A stretch of DNA of 39,149 nucleotides from Acidobacteriota bacterium. GTDB lineage: Bacteria; Actinomycetota; Acidimicrobiia; Spongiisociales; UBA11373. The notes below the pieces were generated by a model. That model had not been told where the DNA came from. It did no database searches and saw nothing but the letters and a program-made list of their open reading frames with translations. The position numbers were made by a program, and so were the translations under genes. Each line of letters opens with the position of its first letter. The first letter of the stretch is position 1. The stretch covers positions 1 through 39,149 of the forward strand of contig JACZWZ010000002.1 of NCBI GenBank assembly GCA_022571885.1, given 5' to 3'. This document shows positions 1-7,875 of the stretch, in pieces.

Positions 1-27
1 ATCCCGTTGGGGGCGCACATAGCTCGT

Positions 28-105
28 GGGGGCGTGGTGAAGCCTGGAGTTCACGCCGGCCTGTCAAGCCGGAGATCGCGAGTTCAAATCTCGTCGTCCC
101 CGCCA
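28..105 (+). tRNA. tRNA-Asp (anticodon GTC), CCA encoded
   Basis: The sequence folds as a complete cloverleaf. The 7-bp acceptor pairs 28-34 with 95-101 and contains one G-T pair. The D stem pairs 37-40 with 51-54. The anticodon stem pairs 56-60 with 68-72, with GTC at 63-65. The T arm is 78-94 with loop TTCAAAT. The discriminator G is at 102 and CCA is encoded at 103-105. It supplies aspartyl-tRNA. It is followed after 23 bp by tRNA-Phe in the same direction, so the two probably share a transcript. Confidence 0.97.
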
Positions 106-106
106 C

Positions 107-126
107 GAAGCCCCAGCCAGGGCTTC
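107..126 (+). other. Hairpin between the two tRNA genes
   Basis: GAAGCCC at 107-113 is perfectly complementary to GGGCTTC at 120-126 around a 6-nt loop. There is no T-run behind it, so it reads more like a processing hairpin in a bicistronic tRNA precursor than a terminator. The pairing is seen directly; the role is inferred. Confidence 0.55.
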
Positions 127-128
127 AT

Positions 129-204
129 GGTCAGGTAGCTCAGTCGGTAGAGCGCTGGTCTGAAAAACCAGAGGTCGACGGATCGACGCCGTCCCTGACC
201 ACCA
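129..204 (+). tRNA. tRNA-Phe (anticodon GAA), CCA encoded
   Basis: The acceptor pairs 129-135 with 194-200, and CCA is encoded at 202-204. The anticodon loop is 160-166 with GAA at 162-164. The T stem pairs 177-181 with 189-193. The T loop (182-188) reads ATCGACG, so position 54 is A where nearly all bacterial elongator tRNAs have T. Everything else looks like a functional tRNA-Phe. Confidence 0.96.
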
Positions 205-305
205 CAAAGCACCAGGTCAGACGGGGTTTTCGGGCTCCCGAGCCAACGATCGCTCTTCGACACCGGTGACAGTCGGTAAATCAGGGAACGGAGGTGTTGA
301 CCGCG

Positions 306-920
306 TTACCGGGTCGACACCACCTTGCGGGGGTTCGCTCGGGACCAAGGGTCTACACCCCTGGGGAGTGCTTTGTACCAAGCCCATCGCTTCCCTTGCA
401 GGGAGTCGAGCAGAAAGTGGGCGCCGATGATCAGCAGCGAAATGAACTCCGCCCACCACAGTGTCAACACTCCCACCGCAAGGGTGGCTCCGGCGATGAG
501 TCCGATGACCGCGGCGAAGCCGTACCGATACTCAGCCGGTGCGTCCGACCACCAGACCATGACCGCGACGTTCCCAACGAAAAAGGTGGACGCGAAAACC
601 GTGTGCGCCACCAGCCCGGTATGGAACATGAGGAGGCCTACCAGCGCACTACCCAAGACCCAGTTGTACCAGTGGCACTTCTTTGTGATGCCGTTGACAA
701 TGAACAGCATCGCTGCGATCGCCAGCGGGACGTAAAACCACTGATTCTCGATCATGGCGAAATAGGCGCTGATGCTTCCGCGGATTGGCTCGGGGTCGAT
801 CCACACCATGACGAGCGGAGAGAACACGCAGACAAAGGTCAGAACCCGCTCAATGGGCGCCCACCTCGCCATGACTTCTCCGGCCTGGTTTGCCTTCTCG
901 ACGATGTCTCGAGCGTTCAT
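306..920 (-). CDS. Multi-pass membrane protein of unknown function
   Basis: The protein has 204 residues. I chose the ATG at 920 because an AGGAG-type ribosome binding site lies just upstream; the frame stays open to 989, but that extension is Arg-rich and unlikely. About six hydrophobic segments follow a short charged N-terminus, with many Trp and Phe residues and a basic C-terminal tail. I do not recognise a family motif. It probably sits in the cytoplasmic membrane. It converges on the tRNA pair and is separated from the cupredoxin gene by about 180 bp in which I see no gene. Confidence 0.75.
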   Translation of the reverse strand: MNARDIVEKANQAGEVMARWAPIERVLTFVCVFSPLVMVWIDPEPIRGSISAYFAMIENQWFYVPLAIAAMLFIVNGITKKCHWYNWVLGSALVGLLMFHTGLVAHTVFASTFFVGNVAVMVWWSDAPAEYRYGFAAVIGLIAGATLAVGVLTLWWAEFISLLIIGAHFLLDSLQGKRWAWYKALPRGVDPWSRANPRKVVSTR

Positions 921-1099
921 CCTGTTGCCGCTCCTCGATTGGGCTTGACACATACCGATACGCCACCGCCGGCGCACCAACCTCTTCACCGAGCACTCGC
1001 ACGATCTACCCAGACAGTGGCACCAGCCACCCCGGGGGAGGGGGACTTCCTCCGAGGATCGGCGTCGGGGCCGCCCGGCCCTCCTCGAGCGTCGGAGTA

Positions 1100-1522
1100 C
1101 TAGTTCTCGACGATCAATTCCGCCGTCATTCCAAGTTCAAGGTGGCCCGGCACGGTGCAAATCACCTGGTACGAGCCCGGCACCTCCGGCGCCTGGAATG
1201 TATCGGAGGTCGTTTCGCCCGGGCCGGCCTCGAGCTCCCGGAAGATGAGCGAGTCATCGAGGTCGGCCAAGCTCTCAATGACGATGCGATCCTTGATGAC
1301 CACGAAGGTGTGCTCGACGGTTCCCTGGTTCTCGAAGTCGACCACGAGCAGGGCGCCGGACGGGACGGTCCAACTGGTCGGGATGAACTCGAAGTCTTGA
1401 GCCCTCGCCGTCACCCCGAAAGGATCGCTGACCTCCACCGTTGTCGTGGTGGCCGACGTCGCGTCGTCTCCGCAGCCGGCGAAGACCAGCACGAGCGCCA
1501 CAAGGAGCGTGAGTTTTTTCAT
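1100..1522 (-). CDS. Cupredoxin-like lipoprotein (blue-copper domain)
   Basis: The protein has 140 residues. A lipoprotein signal ends in lipobox FAGC (Cys17), followed by a Thr-rich tether to about residue 32 and then one cupredoxin domain. The type-1 copper ligands are all visible: His71 (in VEHTF) and the C-terminal loop Cys122-X4-His127-X4-Met132. This pattern is that of plastocyanin/azurin-like electron carriers, so the protein probably binds copper on the outer face of the membrane and shuttles electrons or buffers copper. The start at 1522 has a GGAG ribosome binding site; the longer frame to 1678 has no signal peptide and is rejected. No oxidase or nitrite reductase partner is adjacent. 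Confidence 0.9.
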   Translation of the reverse strand: MKKLTLLVALVLVFAGCGDDATSATTTTVEVSDPFGVTARAQDFEFIPTSWTVPSGALLVVDFENQGTVEHTFVVIKDRIVIESLADLDDSLIFRELEAGPGETTSDTFQAPEVPGSYQVICTVPGHLELGMTAELIVEN

Positions 1523-1637
1523 CGTGGTTCTCCGCGTCCCGCCCTCGGTGTGCCACTCGAGCTTACGCGCTTGGAGATGTCTGAGCCCGACCGACATCCT
1601 GAGCCAACCGTGACCTGGTGCGGCTCGGCAGCGACCG

Positions 1638-2972
1638 TCAGCCGCGGTATGCGGCCTCGAGGGCGTTCCAGGTCGCATGGTCGACGATCCCGCTCGCAGC
1701 CAGATTGACCATTGCCTGAAAACTGACGACGGCGCGGCGGGTCATGAGTCCGAAGGTCCAATCGATCGGGCCCGGGTCATGTCCAAGCGCCTCGAGCATT
1801 GTTTGCAAGTCCCGCACGTCCGGCCCGCGGGTCGCATAACTCACCACGATCGCCGACAGGTCGACGGTCGAGCCGGCGGCGGCGAACACCAGGGCGTCCC
1901 ACGTCCCCTGATCGACCGTGCCGGTGTCTGGAAGTCCGGCCACCTTCTGGAAGTCCCGTACCGCTCCGAACGTGAGCGGACCAAAGGCACCGTCGGTCCC
2001 ACCTTGACGATGACCCACCCTGGCCAACATCCCTTGCAGTTCGACCACGATTGGGTCGCGAATCCCGGAGTCCACGACTGAACTCGGAGCTGAAACCACC
2101 AACTCGGACGATGGGGAGGCCGAAACAAGGGCCCTCCTGGTCACCGGCCCCACCTTGCCGTCAACCGCCAGCCCGTTGGCGGATTGAAATGCGGCGACCG
2201 CCGTCACCGTCATCCTGCCAAAGATCCCGTCGACCGGACCGGGGTCGAAACCGAGGGATCCCAAGGTCAATTGCGTTTCGAACACGACGTTGCCCCGGGA
2301 ACCGAATCTCAAGGTGTCATTGGGCCCGGCGGCGGTCGTGGCAGAGGTTGGGGCTGCAACAGCACCACCCGTCACCCGGCACCGGCCCCCGCAAGCGGCT
2401 CGCAATGCGTTGAACGGGTTAACGATCACGCCCCCGGCGTCGAAGAGTTCGAAGTGGAGATGGGGAGGCGTGCTCTCGGCGTTGCCGGAGTCTCCCACCC
2501 AGCCGATGTGCTGACCAGCCTCGACCCGTCCGCCGGGAACGACTCCCTCGACGATTCCCCACACCTGACCATCGTCGGTCCCGGGCGTGTCGTTGTTCAG
2601 GTGGAGATACCAAGACTCCCAGCCGTCATCGTGGCGGATGGCGATCGAGCAGCAACGATGCGGGTTGAGACTTTCGGGGTCGCGGGACCAATTCACATAA
2701 TGAACCGTGCCCGAGGCGACGGCCAGGACCGGGGTCATCTTGGGAGCCATCAGGTCCTGGGCGTGGTGGTCGCCGGTGCTGCGCGTCCCATAGAAGGTGT
2801 CACTCAGGCTCACCGGTCCGTCGACCGGAAATACCAACGGATAGTCCACCATTTCCCCGTATTCGCGGGCGCGTTGGGCGAGAGCCGAGGATCCCGATAG
2901 CACCAGGAGTGCCATCGCCATGATCGCAACCGATCCGACTCGACGGATAACTAGCTCGTTGAATCCCAACAT
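1638..2972 (-). CDS. Secreted M23 peptidase with three peptidoglycan-binding repeats (copy 1)
   Basis: The protein has 444 residues: a signal peptide (to about residue 32), an M23/LytM peptidase domain (about 45-195) and three PG_binding_1 repeats (about 215-290, 300-370 and 375-440). The zinc ligands are present: His69-X3-Asp73 and His171-Leu-His173. It should be a zinc endopeptidase cutting peptide cross-links in the wall, anchored by the repeats. The repeats carry the family pattern LGxDPGPxDGxFG followed by AVxxFQ, although the middle and last ones are degraded at the DGxFG position. I chose the start at 2972 because the paralogue at 4651-6006 begins with the same Met-Leu-Gly and the upstream regions align. 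Neither copy has a clear ribosome binding site. Confidence 0.9.
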   Translation of the reverse strand: MLGFNELVIRRVGSVAIMAMALLVLSGSSALAQRAREYGEMVDYPLVFPVDGPVSLSDTFYGTRSTGDHHAQDLMAPKMTPVLAVASGTVHYVNWSRDPESLNPHRCCSIAIRHDDGWESWYLHLNNDTPGTDDGQVWGIVEGVVPGGRVEAGQHIGWVGDSGNAESTPPHLHFELFDAGGVIVNPFNALRAACGGRCRVTGGAVAAPTSATTAAGPNDTLRFGSRGNVVFETQLTLGSLGFDPGPVDGIFGRMTVTAVAAFQSANGLAVDGKVGPVTRRALVSASPSSELVVSAPSSVVDSGIRDPIVVELQGMLARVGHRQGGTDGAFGPLTFGAVRDFQKVAGLPDTGTVDQGTWDALVFAAAGSTVDLSAIVVSYATRGPDVRDLQTMLEALGHDPGPIDWTFGLMTRRAVVSFQAMVNLAASGIVDHATWNALEAAYRG

Positions 2973-3004
2973 AACTAGCCACACCATCGACCCGTCCGAT
3001 GTGC

Positions 3005-3013
3005 GACTTGAAC
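3005..3013 (-). promoter_or_regulatory. Conserved GTTCAAGTC box upstream of M23 copy 1
   Basis: On the minus strand GTTCAAGTC lies exactly 32 nt before the ATG of the M23 gene. The identical box lies at the same distance before the paralogue (6039-6047), and CGATGnnGTG is also shared between box and start. It could be a -35 region or an activator site. The identity and spacing are seen; the function is inferred. Confidence 0.5.
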
Positions 3014-3053
3014 CAGCATTGGCGCCGCCGGGTCCCGAAACGAGCGTGTGGCG

Positions 3054-3059
3054 TAGGCT
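3054..3059 (+). promoter_or_regulatory. Leaderless-type -10 box TAGGCT
   Basis: TAGGCT matches the actinobacterial TANNNT -10 element and ends 6 nt before an ATG at 3066, so transcription would start at or next to that ATG. No -35 match is visible. Confidence 0.4.
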
Positions 3060-3065
3060 TGGGGC

Positions 3066-3092
3066 ATGGGTGCAAGGTCTAAGCGACGATGA
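3066..3092 (+). other. Possible 8-codon leader ORF overlapping the DUF5658 start
   Basis: ATG at 3066 opens an eight-codon frame (MGARSKRR) whose TGA at 3090-3092 overlaps the ATG at 3089 as ATGA. With the -10 box just upstream, a leaderless mRNA would start on this mini-ORF, and translation of the membrane protein could be coupled to it by termination-reinitiation. Whether it is translated is unknown. Confidence 0.35.
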
Positions 3093-3412
3093 CGACCCGT
3101 GCTCAGACGCGACCGTCGGATCGGGCATGGCTCTACCTGGTCTTGGTGTTCATCGGTCTGAACGCCGTCGATCTCGGAATGACCTATCGCCTGATCGATC
3201 TCGGAGCGGTGGAATTGAATCCGATCATGGCCGCGGCGCTCGGTGCCGGTTGGATGTGGGCAATCGGTCTAAAAGGATCGATCACGATCGGCATCGCCGC
3301 CGGGCTGTGGCTCGGGCGACGGCACCGCATCGTGCGTCGGGCCGGTGTGGGATTCATCGGAGTCTTCGCAGTGCTGGTGTTGTACCAACTGGTCAACACT
3401 TGGGTCATCTGA
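3089..3412 (+). CDS. DUF5658 family small membrane protein
   Basis: The protein has 107 residues and three or four hydrophobic helices. The N-terminal half carries the run NAVDLGMTYRLIDLG followed by VELNPIMA, which is the signature of the DUF5658 membrane family. The two Asp residues and the Glu-Leu-Asn-Pro lie at helix ends and are the conserved polar positions. Its biochemical role is unknown. It is transcribed divergently from M23 copy 1 and ends 10 bp before the convergent squalene/phytoene-synthase-like gene. Ribosome binding is weak (AAGG), which fits coupling to the leader ORF at 3066. Confidence 0.8.
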   Translation: MTTRAQTRPSDRAWLYLVLVFIGLNAVDLGMTYRLIDLGAVELNPIMAAALGAGWMWAIGLKGSITIGIAAGLWLGRRHRIVRRAGVGFIGVFAVLVLYQLVNTWVI

Positions 3413-3422
3413 TCGACCGGAT

Positions 3423-4616
3423 CTAAGCGGCGGCTCCTGAGGGGATGGCCCGCTCGATTGTCTCGGCCGCGCTGAGAAACCGGCCCTCGACCCGTCGAAG
3501 GATCCGATTCGCCCAATGCTGCGATACGACCGACAGAAGCGACGCCAGCAGCAGCAACAACGTCGAGTTGCGGCCGCGCCACGGTTCGTGACCGGTGGCT
3601 ACTGCACAAGCCCGATAGTGGCGGTCGGTGAACAGCAGCATCAAGACCGCGGAGCCTCGCGCCGCGCTGAAGGCCGGAAGCGAGAGATCTTCGAGCAGCC
3701 TACGGTAGGCGGGCACACACTTGAGAGCACGAACCAGCAGTTCCTCTCGCACCTTGCGAACCTGCTCCTTGGCATCGGGATGATCTGGAGTCGCTCCCAG
3801 AAACGGCTTGAGAGAAGGGTGGTAGCCGATGCCGCGCTCGAGATCCTTCTCGATGTCGCGGGTCACATTCGCCAACTGCACCATCTCACTGATGGTTGAT
3901 GTGCTGCGGTGGTGCGATTCCGACAGTGGCTGGTGAACCACCAGCGAAATAGCGAACCGAGCCGGTTCCCCGATCACATCGTCGCAATACTGGCTGAGTT
4001 GTTGCTCCGTCTCCAGGACCCCTCCTTGCCCGGCAAAGGTCTCACTCCACCCCTGCATGCTGGTGGCCATTGTTGTGACCATTCCCGCAATCCTGACTTG
4101 GTCGCTCTCCGGCAAGGTCGCGTACAGACGATCCACCAGCTCGCGACGCTCGACCAAGAGCCTGTCGACCTCTTGGCGCGCACTCGCTGCCGACACTTCC
4201 ACCGGTGGTGCGAGACCGGTCATGGTCCCGGTCGAAAACCGCTCGGCGAACCACCGGAGCGCTCCGATCTTTTGCTCGAAGTCGGGAACCATGTCCTCGT
4301 AGGTGTCGAGCATCCGGGCGTACAGGTACCCGACGAGGGCGACCTGGGCGCGAGCATGAGGGAGCAGCACGATGCTCGCCGCGAAAGACCGCGCCACATG
4401 CGGGATGATCGCCCACGCAAAGCGCTCCGGATCCTGCAGGGAGCGGAGATGCGCCAGGTCGGGCTGTTCGCGATTGACGAACGTCCCGCGTATGAGCAGC
4501 CAGGGCCGCCGGAGGGAAAAAGGCATCGAGCCCACCGCCTGGAACCTAGCCCGCTCCATCTCGATCACCATTTCCGGGTGACGCTGGGGACGAGCGCCGG
4601 GCAAGCCGACCTCCAT
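3423..4616 (-). CDS. Squalene/phytoene synthase family protein
   Basis: The protein has 397 residues from ATG 4616; a GTG directly before it (4619) is an equally possible start. It belongs to the head-to-head prenyl synthase fold. The first Asp-rich motif is DTYED (Asp104-Asp108) and the second is Asn250-X2-Arg-Asp254-X3-Asp258, both needed for Mg-diphosphate binding. It should therefore be able to condense two prenyl diphosphates at the membrane. The C-terminus has a hydrophobic Leu-rich segment (about 345-365) that may anchor it. No carotenoid or hopanoid genes are nearby, and the gene lies between the two M23 peptidases, so product and pathway cannot be told. Confidence 0.85.
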   Translation of the reverse strand: MEVGLPGARPQRHPEMVIEMERARFQAVGSMPFSLRRPWLLIRGTFVNREQPDLAHLRSLQDPERFAWAIIPHVARSFAASIVLLPHARAQVALVGYLYARMLDTYEDMVPDFEQKIGALRWFAERFSTGTMTGLAPPVEVSAASARQEVDRLLVERRELVDRLYATLPESDQVRIAGMVTTMATSMQGWSETFAGQGGVLETEQQLSQYCDDVIGEPARFAISLVVHQPLSESHHRSTSTISEMVQLANVTRDIEKDLERGIGYHPSLKPFLGATPDHPDAKEQVRKVREELLVRALKCVPAYRRLLEDLSLPAFSAARGSAVLMLLFTDRHYRACAVATGHEPWRGRNSTLLLLLASLLSVVSQHWANRILRRVEGRFLSAAETIERAIPSGAAA

Positions 4617-4650
4617 CACGCCCCGAGAATCGGAATTTCGTCACCGACCC

Positions 4651-6006
4651 TCAGCCGGCGGCGGTCACCAAGGCATCCCAGGTCGCCTGATCGACGATCC
4701 CGCTCCCCGGCAGCTCGGCCACCCCCTGAAAGGCGGTGACGGCAGCGCGCGTCTTGGGGCCAAAGATCCCGTCGATCGGGCCGGGGCCGTGCCCGAGGGC
4801 GTCGAGCCTCGTCTGAAGGTCTAAGACCTTCGACCCGCGCGCCCAGTATGCGACCACGATCGTCGGAGCATCACCGTCCGAACCGGCTCCGGCGACAACC
4901 AGTGTGTCCCATGTGGCCCGATCAACGGTGCCGGTACCCGAGAGACCAACGGATGTCTGGAACCTCTGGACCGCGCCGAGTGTCAGCGGGCCGAAGGCCC
5001 CATCGATTGGGCCGGGATTGTGGCCCAACCTGGCCAACATCGTCTGCAGGTCGACGACGCTCGATCCGTTGACGCCGTACGCCACCACCGAACCGGGATC
5101 GGAGGCGTCTGACTCGGACGCCGTCGGACTCGACGCCAGCGCCCCCTTGGTCGCCGGCCCCACCTTGCCGTCAACGGTCAGGCCCCGAACCAGTTGGAAG
5201 GCTTCGACGGCTGCAAGCGTCAATCCACCGAAGATTCCGTCCACTGGACCCGGGTCGAACCCGAGCGACTTCAGTGTCGACTGCAGATCGGAGACGACAC
5301 TGCCGCGGGATCCGAAGATCAGGGTGTCGTTGGGTCCTGCCGTCGTGCTGGTCTGGCTGGTGCTGGTCTGACTGGTGCTGGTCTGGCTGGTGCTGGCACT
5401 ACCGGTCTGAGTGCATCGACTCCCGCAGGCAGCCAGCAGTGCGTCGTAGGGGTTGACGACCACACCTGCCGGATCGAAGAGTTCGAAGTGAAGATGGGAA
5501 GCCGTGTTCTCGGCGTTGCCGGAATCCCCCACCCATCCAATGTGCTGACCGGCCTCGACATGAGCCCCCGGGACTATCCCATCCGCTATCCCCCACGCCG
5601 CAGCGTCGTCCGTCCCCGGCGTGTCGTTGTTCAGGTGGATGTACCACGATTCCCAGCCATCGTCATGGCGGATGGTGATTGTGCAGCAGCGCTCAGGATT
5701 CAGATCTTGAGGGTTGTTGGACCAGTTGACGTAGCCAACGGTGCCTGAGGCCGCGGCGAGTATCGGCGTCATCTTGGGAGCCATCAGGTCCTGCGCGTGA
5801 TGATCGCCGTTGCTACGCGCCGCGTAGAACGTGTCGCGAATACTCACCTGGCCGTCGACCGGGAACACCAACGAGTAGTCGACCATCTCGCCGTACTGGC
5901 GAGCTCGGTGAGCCAGAGCAAGAGAGGTCGACATCAACACGAATGCGACCACCACAATCGCGACTGATCCAATCCGTCGAGTGACTAGTGCAGTGACTCC
6001 CAACAT
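4651..6006 (-). CDS. Secreted M23 peptidase with three peptidoglycan-binding repeats (copy 2)
   Basis: The protein has 451 residues and is a paralogue of the product of 1638-2972, with the same order: signal peptide to about residue 32, M23 domain with His69-X3-Asp73 and His171-Leu-His173, a linker, and three PG_binding_1 repeats. All three repeats keep DPGPxDGxFG-like cores, so this copy is better preserved than copy 1. The linker (about 200-220) is a Ser-Thr-Gln repeat encoded by a 15-bp tandem repeat. It should hydrolyse wall cross-links outside the membrane. It is the first of the minus-strand genes here and ends 34 bp before the prenyl-synthase-like gene, so those two may be cotranscribed. 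Confidence 0.92.
   Translation of the reverse strand: MLGVTALVTRRIGSVAIVVVAFVLMSTSLALAHRARQYGEMVDYSLVFPVDGQVSIRDTFYAARSNGDHHAQDLMAPKMTPILAAASGTVGYVNWSNNPQDLNPERCCTITIRHDDGWESWYIHLNNDTPGTDDAAAWGIADGIVPGAHVEAGQHIGWVGDSGNAENTASHLHFELFDPAGVVVNPYDALLAACGSRCTQTGSASTSQTSTSQTSTSQTSTTAGPNDTLIFGSRGSVVSDLQSTLKSLGFDPGPVDGIFGGLTLAAVEAFQLVRGLTVDGKVGPATKGALASSPTASESDASDPGSVVAYGVNGSSVVDLQTMLARLGHNPGPIDGAFGPLTLGAVQRFQTSVGLSGTGTVDRATWDTLVVAGAGSDGDAPTIVVAYWARGSKVLDLQTRLDALGHGPGPIDGIFGPKTRAAVTAFQGVAELPGSGIVDQATWDALVTAAG
5347..5396. repeat. 15-bp tandem repeat encoding a Ser-Thr-Gln linker
   Basis: Three 15-bp units (5347-5361, 5362-5376, 5377-5391) plus a 5-bp partial unit, differing at one base. In frame they encode repeats of STSQT in the linker between peptidase and binding domains. 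The paralogue lacks the array, so it arose or expanded after the duplication, probably by slippage. Confidence 0.9.
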
Positions 6007-6038
6007 GACTAATCACCGCATCGGAAGCCGGGAGGCGA

Positions 6039-6047
6039 GACTTGAAC
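6039..6047 (-). promoter_or_regulatory. Conserved GTTCAAGTC box upstream of M23 copy 2
   Basis: This is the same nonamer, at the same 32-nt distance from the ATG, as in front of copy 1 (3005-3013). The sequence between box and start is largely different apart from CGATGnnGTG, so selection on the box is plausible. Confidence 0.5.
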
Positions 6048-6153
6048 GTCATTCGGACTTTGGTCCGACCGGGCCGGGGCGTTGATGTCGGCCGGGGGAG
6101 GTGCCTCCAACACCTCGGCGTAAGGTTCGGGTCACACTTCACAGGGGATGCGC

Positions 6154-6696
6154 ATGGGTGAGGAAAGGGTCGACGGGACTCGGGAGCCGGAGACGGAGAG
6201 CAGAGACGACCCCAGTTGGTTTCCGGCCATTGCAGGCATGCTGGGCTTCATCGTGGGAGGGGGCCTCGGCTGGGTGTTGGGGCTCAGGAACGGTCCCGAC
6301 AATGCACTCCAGTTGGGTCTGGTGGGAGGCTTCATCGGCATGGTCCTGGCCGTGGTCCCGGCCACCAAACGGCAAACCGACCAGGAACACGACCAAACAT
6401 CGCCACAACCTGAGCATGAGGACCGCGGTCTGCTCACGATGATCACCTCGTTGCGGCGGGCCAAGGCACCATCAGCGGTGAGGACACCCGGCGGCGGGCT
6501 CGAGACTCGACCGGTACCCAATCGCAACGCCGACCCGACCGGCCACATCGAAGGAGGCCTGGTAGTGCGAATCATCAGGCGATCTGGAATCTGGGCCAGA
6601 ATCGAGGTCGGAGAGGAGAGTCAGGTTCCGATCTGGGTGAAGCATCGCCGGCTCGAACCAATCGAGAATCCTTCCGAGACTTCGGAACCGAGCTGA
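6154..6696 (+). CDS. Two-helix membrane protein with C-terminal SH3-like domain
   Basis: The protein has 180 residues from ATG 6154, which sits 6 nt behind AGGGG; ATG 6148 is an alternative but too close to that site. Two glycine-rich transmembrane helices (about 25-43 and 52-70) are followed by a charged linker. The C-terminal stretch (about 135-175) resembles a bacterial SH3 fold (GIWARIEV, then VPIWVKHRRLEPI). SH3-like modules on membrane anchors often bind wall peptides, which would fit the neighbouring peptidases; that is inference. A TAAGGT -10-like box lies about 30 bp upstream. Confidence 0.7.
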   Translation: MGEERVDGTREPETESRDDPSWFPAIAGMLGFIVGGGLGWVLGLRNGPDNALQLGLVGGFIGMVLAVVPATKRQTDQEHDQTSPQPEHEDRGLLTMITSLRRAKAPSAVRTPGGGLETRPVPNRNADPTGHIEGGLVVRIIRRSGIWARIEVGEESQVPIWVKHRRLEPIENPSETSEPS

Positions 6697-6839
6697 GATT
6701 ATCTCCCTGGCCGCCGAGGCCGCCGGCGCCCATTCGAAAACCGGGCAGGCTAAAGCTCTCTACCCGACCGCGAAGCGGGCTGGGGGACAGAGTCGCCCAC
6801 TCGCGGTCGCCAATCCGATGACGACATGCAGAAGTCGAT

Positions 6840-7817
6840 TCACCCAGACTCGCCTGCAAACGATGGGCCGACCACTTCATCGAGTCGAGCGATCAGCAAC
6901 GGATTGCCGCCCATGTACCGGACGATCAGCCGGTCCCACTGCCAGTAATGGGGAGTGGCGGTGACGTCGTATGGAACATGGGCGATCGTATAGCCATCGC
7001 TCGATACCGCAGCCGCGGCGCGATCCGCAGCCCCGACCCCTCCGAAATCGAACACGGTGATGGTGCTGCCGGCGGCGGTGACCAGGTAGGTGGCGTGAGC
7101 CATGCCCATGGTGCCGGTAAACGGCGACATCTCGGAGAGACCCTCTGGATCGCCGACCAGGACCTGATCCGACGAAAGCGCCGCCAGGAACTCGTCCAAC
7201 GATCTGGAAGCGCCGACGCCGACTCGATTCGATGCATCCACCGGGATGGCGTCATACACGGCCCAAGCGATTTCCTCGGCCTGTTCGACCGACAATGTGG
7301 TGAGAGAGTAAGTCGCCACCGTCACCACCCTGACCCCGTCGAAAAGGTGCACGACTCGGGTGCGCTCGATGGCCATTTCGTCGATCGCCGAGACTTCCAC
7401 CACCCCTGCCTGGTGAGCGCTGCCGCCGAACGGGACTCCGATGATGTCTCCATCACCGGGCCATTCCTGCCACGACACCAGCAACAACCCGATGCCGTTG
7501 GTCCAGGCCATCTGCTCGAACTTGAGGTCGTCCACCTGCTCGGCCGAACATCCCGCATAGATCAGCCCACCGAGCAGGGTCGGCGGCACGGCCTCGATCG
7601 CCATGCTCAATTGAGGGGGTACGTCGGCCGGAACGGCCGCTTTCACCGATTCGTAGAGGGCAGATCGCGCCTGAAAGTCGCCTCCGAAACAGGTGGCGCC
7701 AACGACTGGAGCCGGGATCTCCGATACCGGCGCAATCGATGGATCCGGACCCCCGGTGCCGCCACCACAGGCCGAGACCACCAACGAGAGAGCGAGGGGG
7801 CCGACGAATCGTCGCAT
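6840..7817 (-). CDS. Lipoprotein of unknown function
   Basis: The protein has 325 residues. The signal sequence ends in lipobox VSAC (Cys17), followed by a Gly/Pro-rich tether and a soluble domain. Two extra Cys residues (in ATCFGG and YAGCSAE) could form a disulfide. I recognise no family. It stands alone: its 3' end faces the 3' end of the SH3-like protein gene across about 140 bp, and a heptad-repeat element lies upstream of its start. Confidence 0.75.
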   Translation of the reverse strand: MRRFVGPLALSLVVSACGGGTGGPDPSIAPVSEIPAPVVGATCFGGDFQARSALYESVKAAVPADVPPQLSMAIEAVPPTLLGGLIYAGCSAEQVDDLKFEQMAWTNGIGLLLVSWQEWPGDGDIIGVPFGGSAHQAGVVEVSAIDEMAIERTRVVHLFDGVRVVTVATYSLTTLSVEQAEEIAWAVYDAIPVDASNRVGVGASRSLDEFLAALSSDQVLVGDPEGLSEMSPFTGTMGMAHATYLVTAAGSTITVFDFGGVGAADRAAAAVSSDGYTIAHVPYDVTATPHYWQWDRLIVRYMGGNPLLIARLDEVVGPSFAGESG

Positions 7818-7875
7818 TGAAGTCGAAGCCTAAGGGCCGTAGTGGCTAGGAAGGCGGCTGAAGCCGTTCCCGTGT

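Noticed and set aside
294-1103. Long plus-strand frame over the membrane-protein gene
   Set aside because: Its composition (Pro, Arg, His-rich) is that of an antisense shadow, and the minus-strand frame has a clear membrane-protein pattern and ribosome binding site.
6575-6880. 101-codon minus-strand frame between the SH3-like protein and lipoprotein genes
   Set aside because: It overlaps the 3' ends of both supported genes and has the Ser/Arg/Pro composition of a GC-rich shadow frame.
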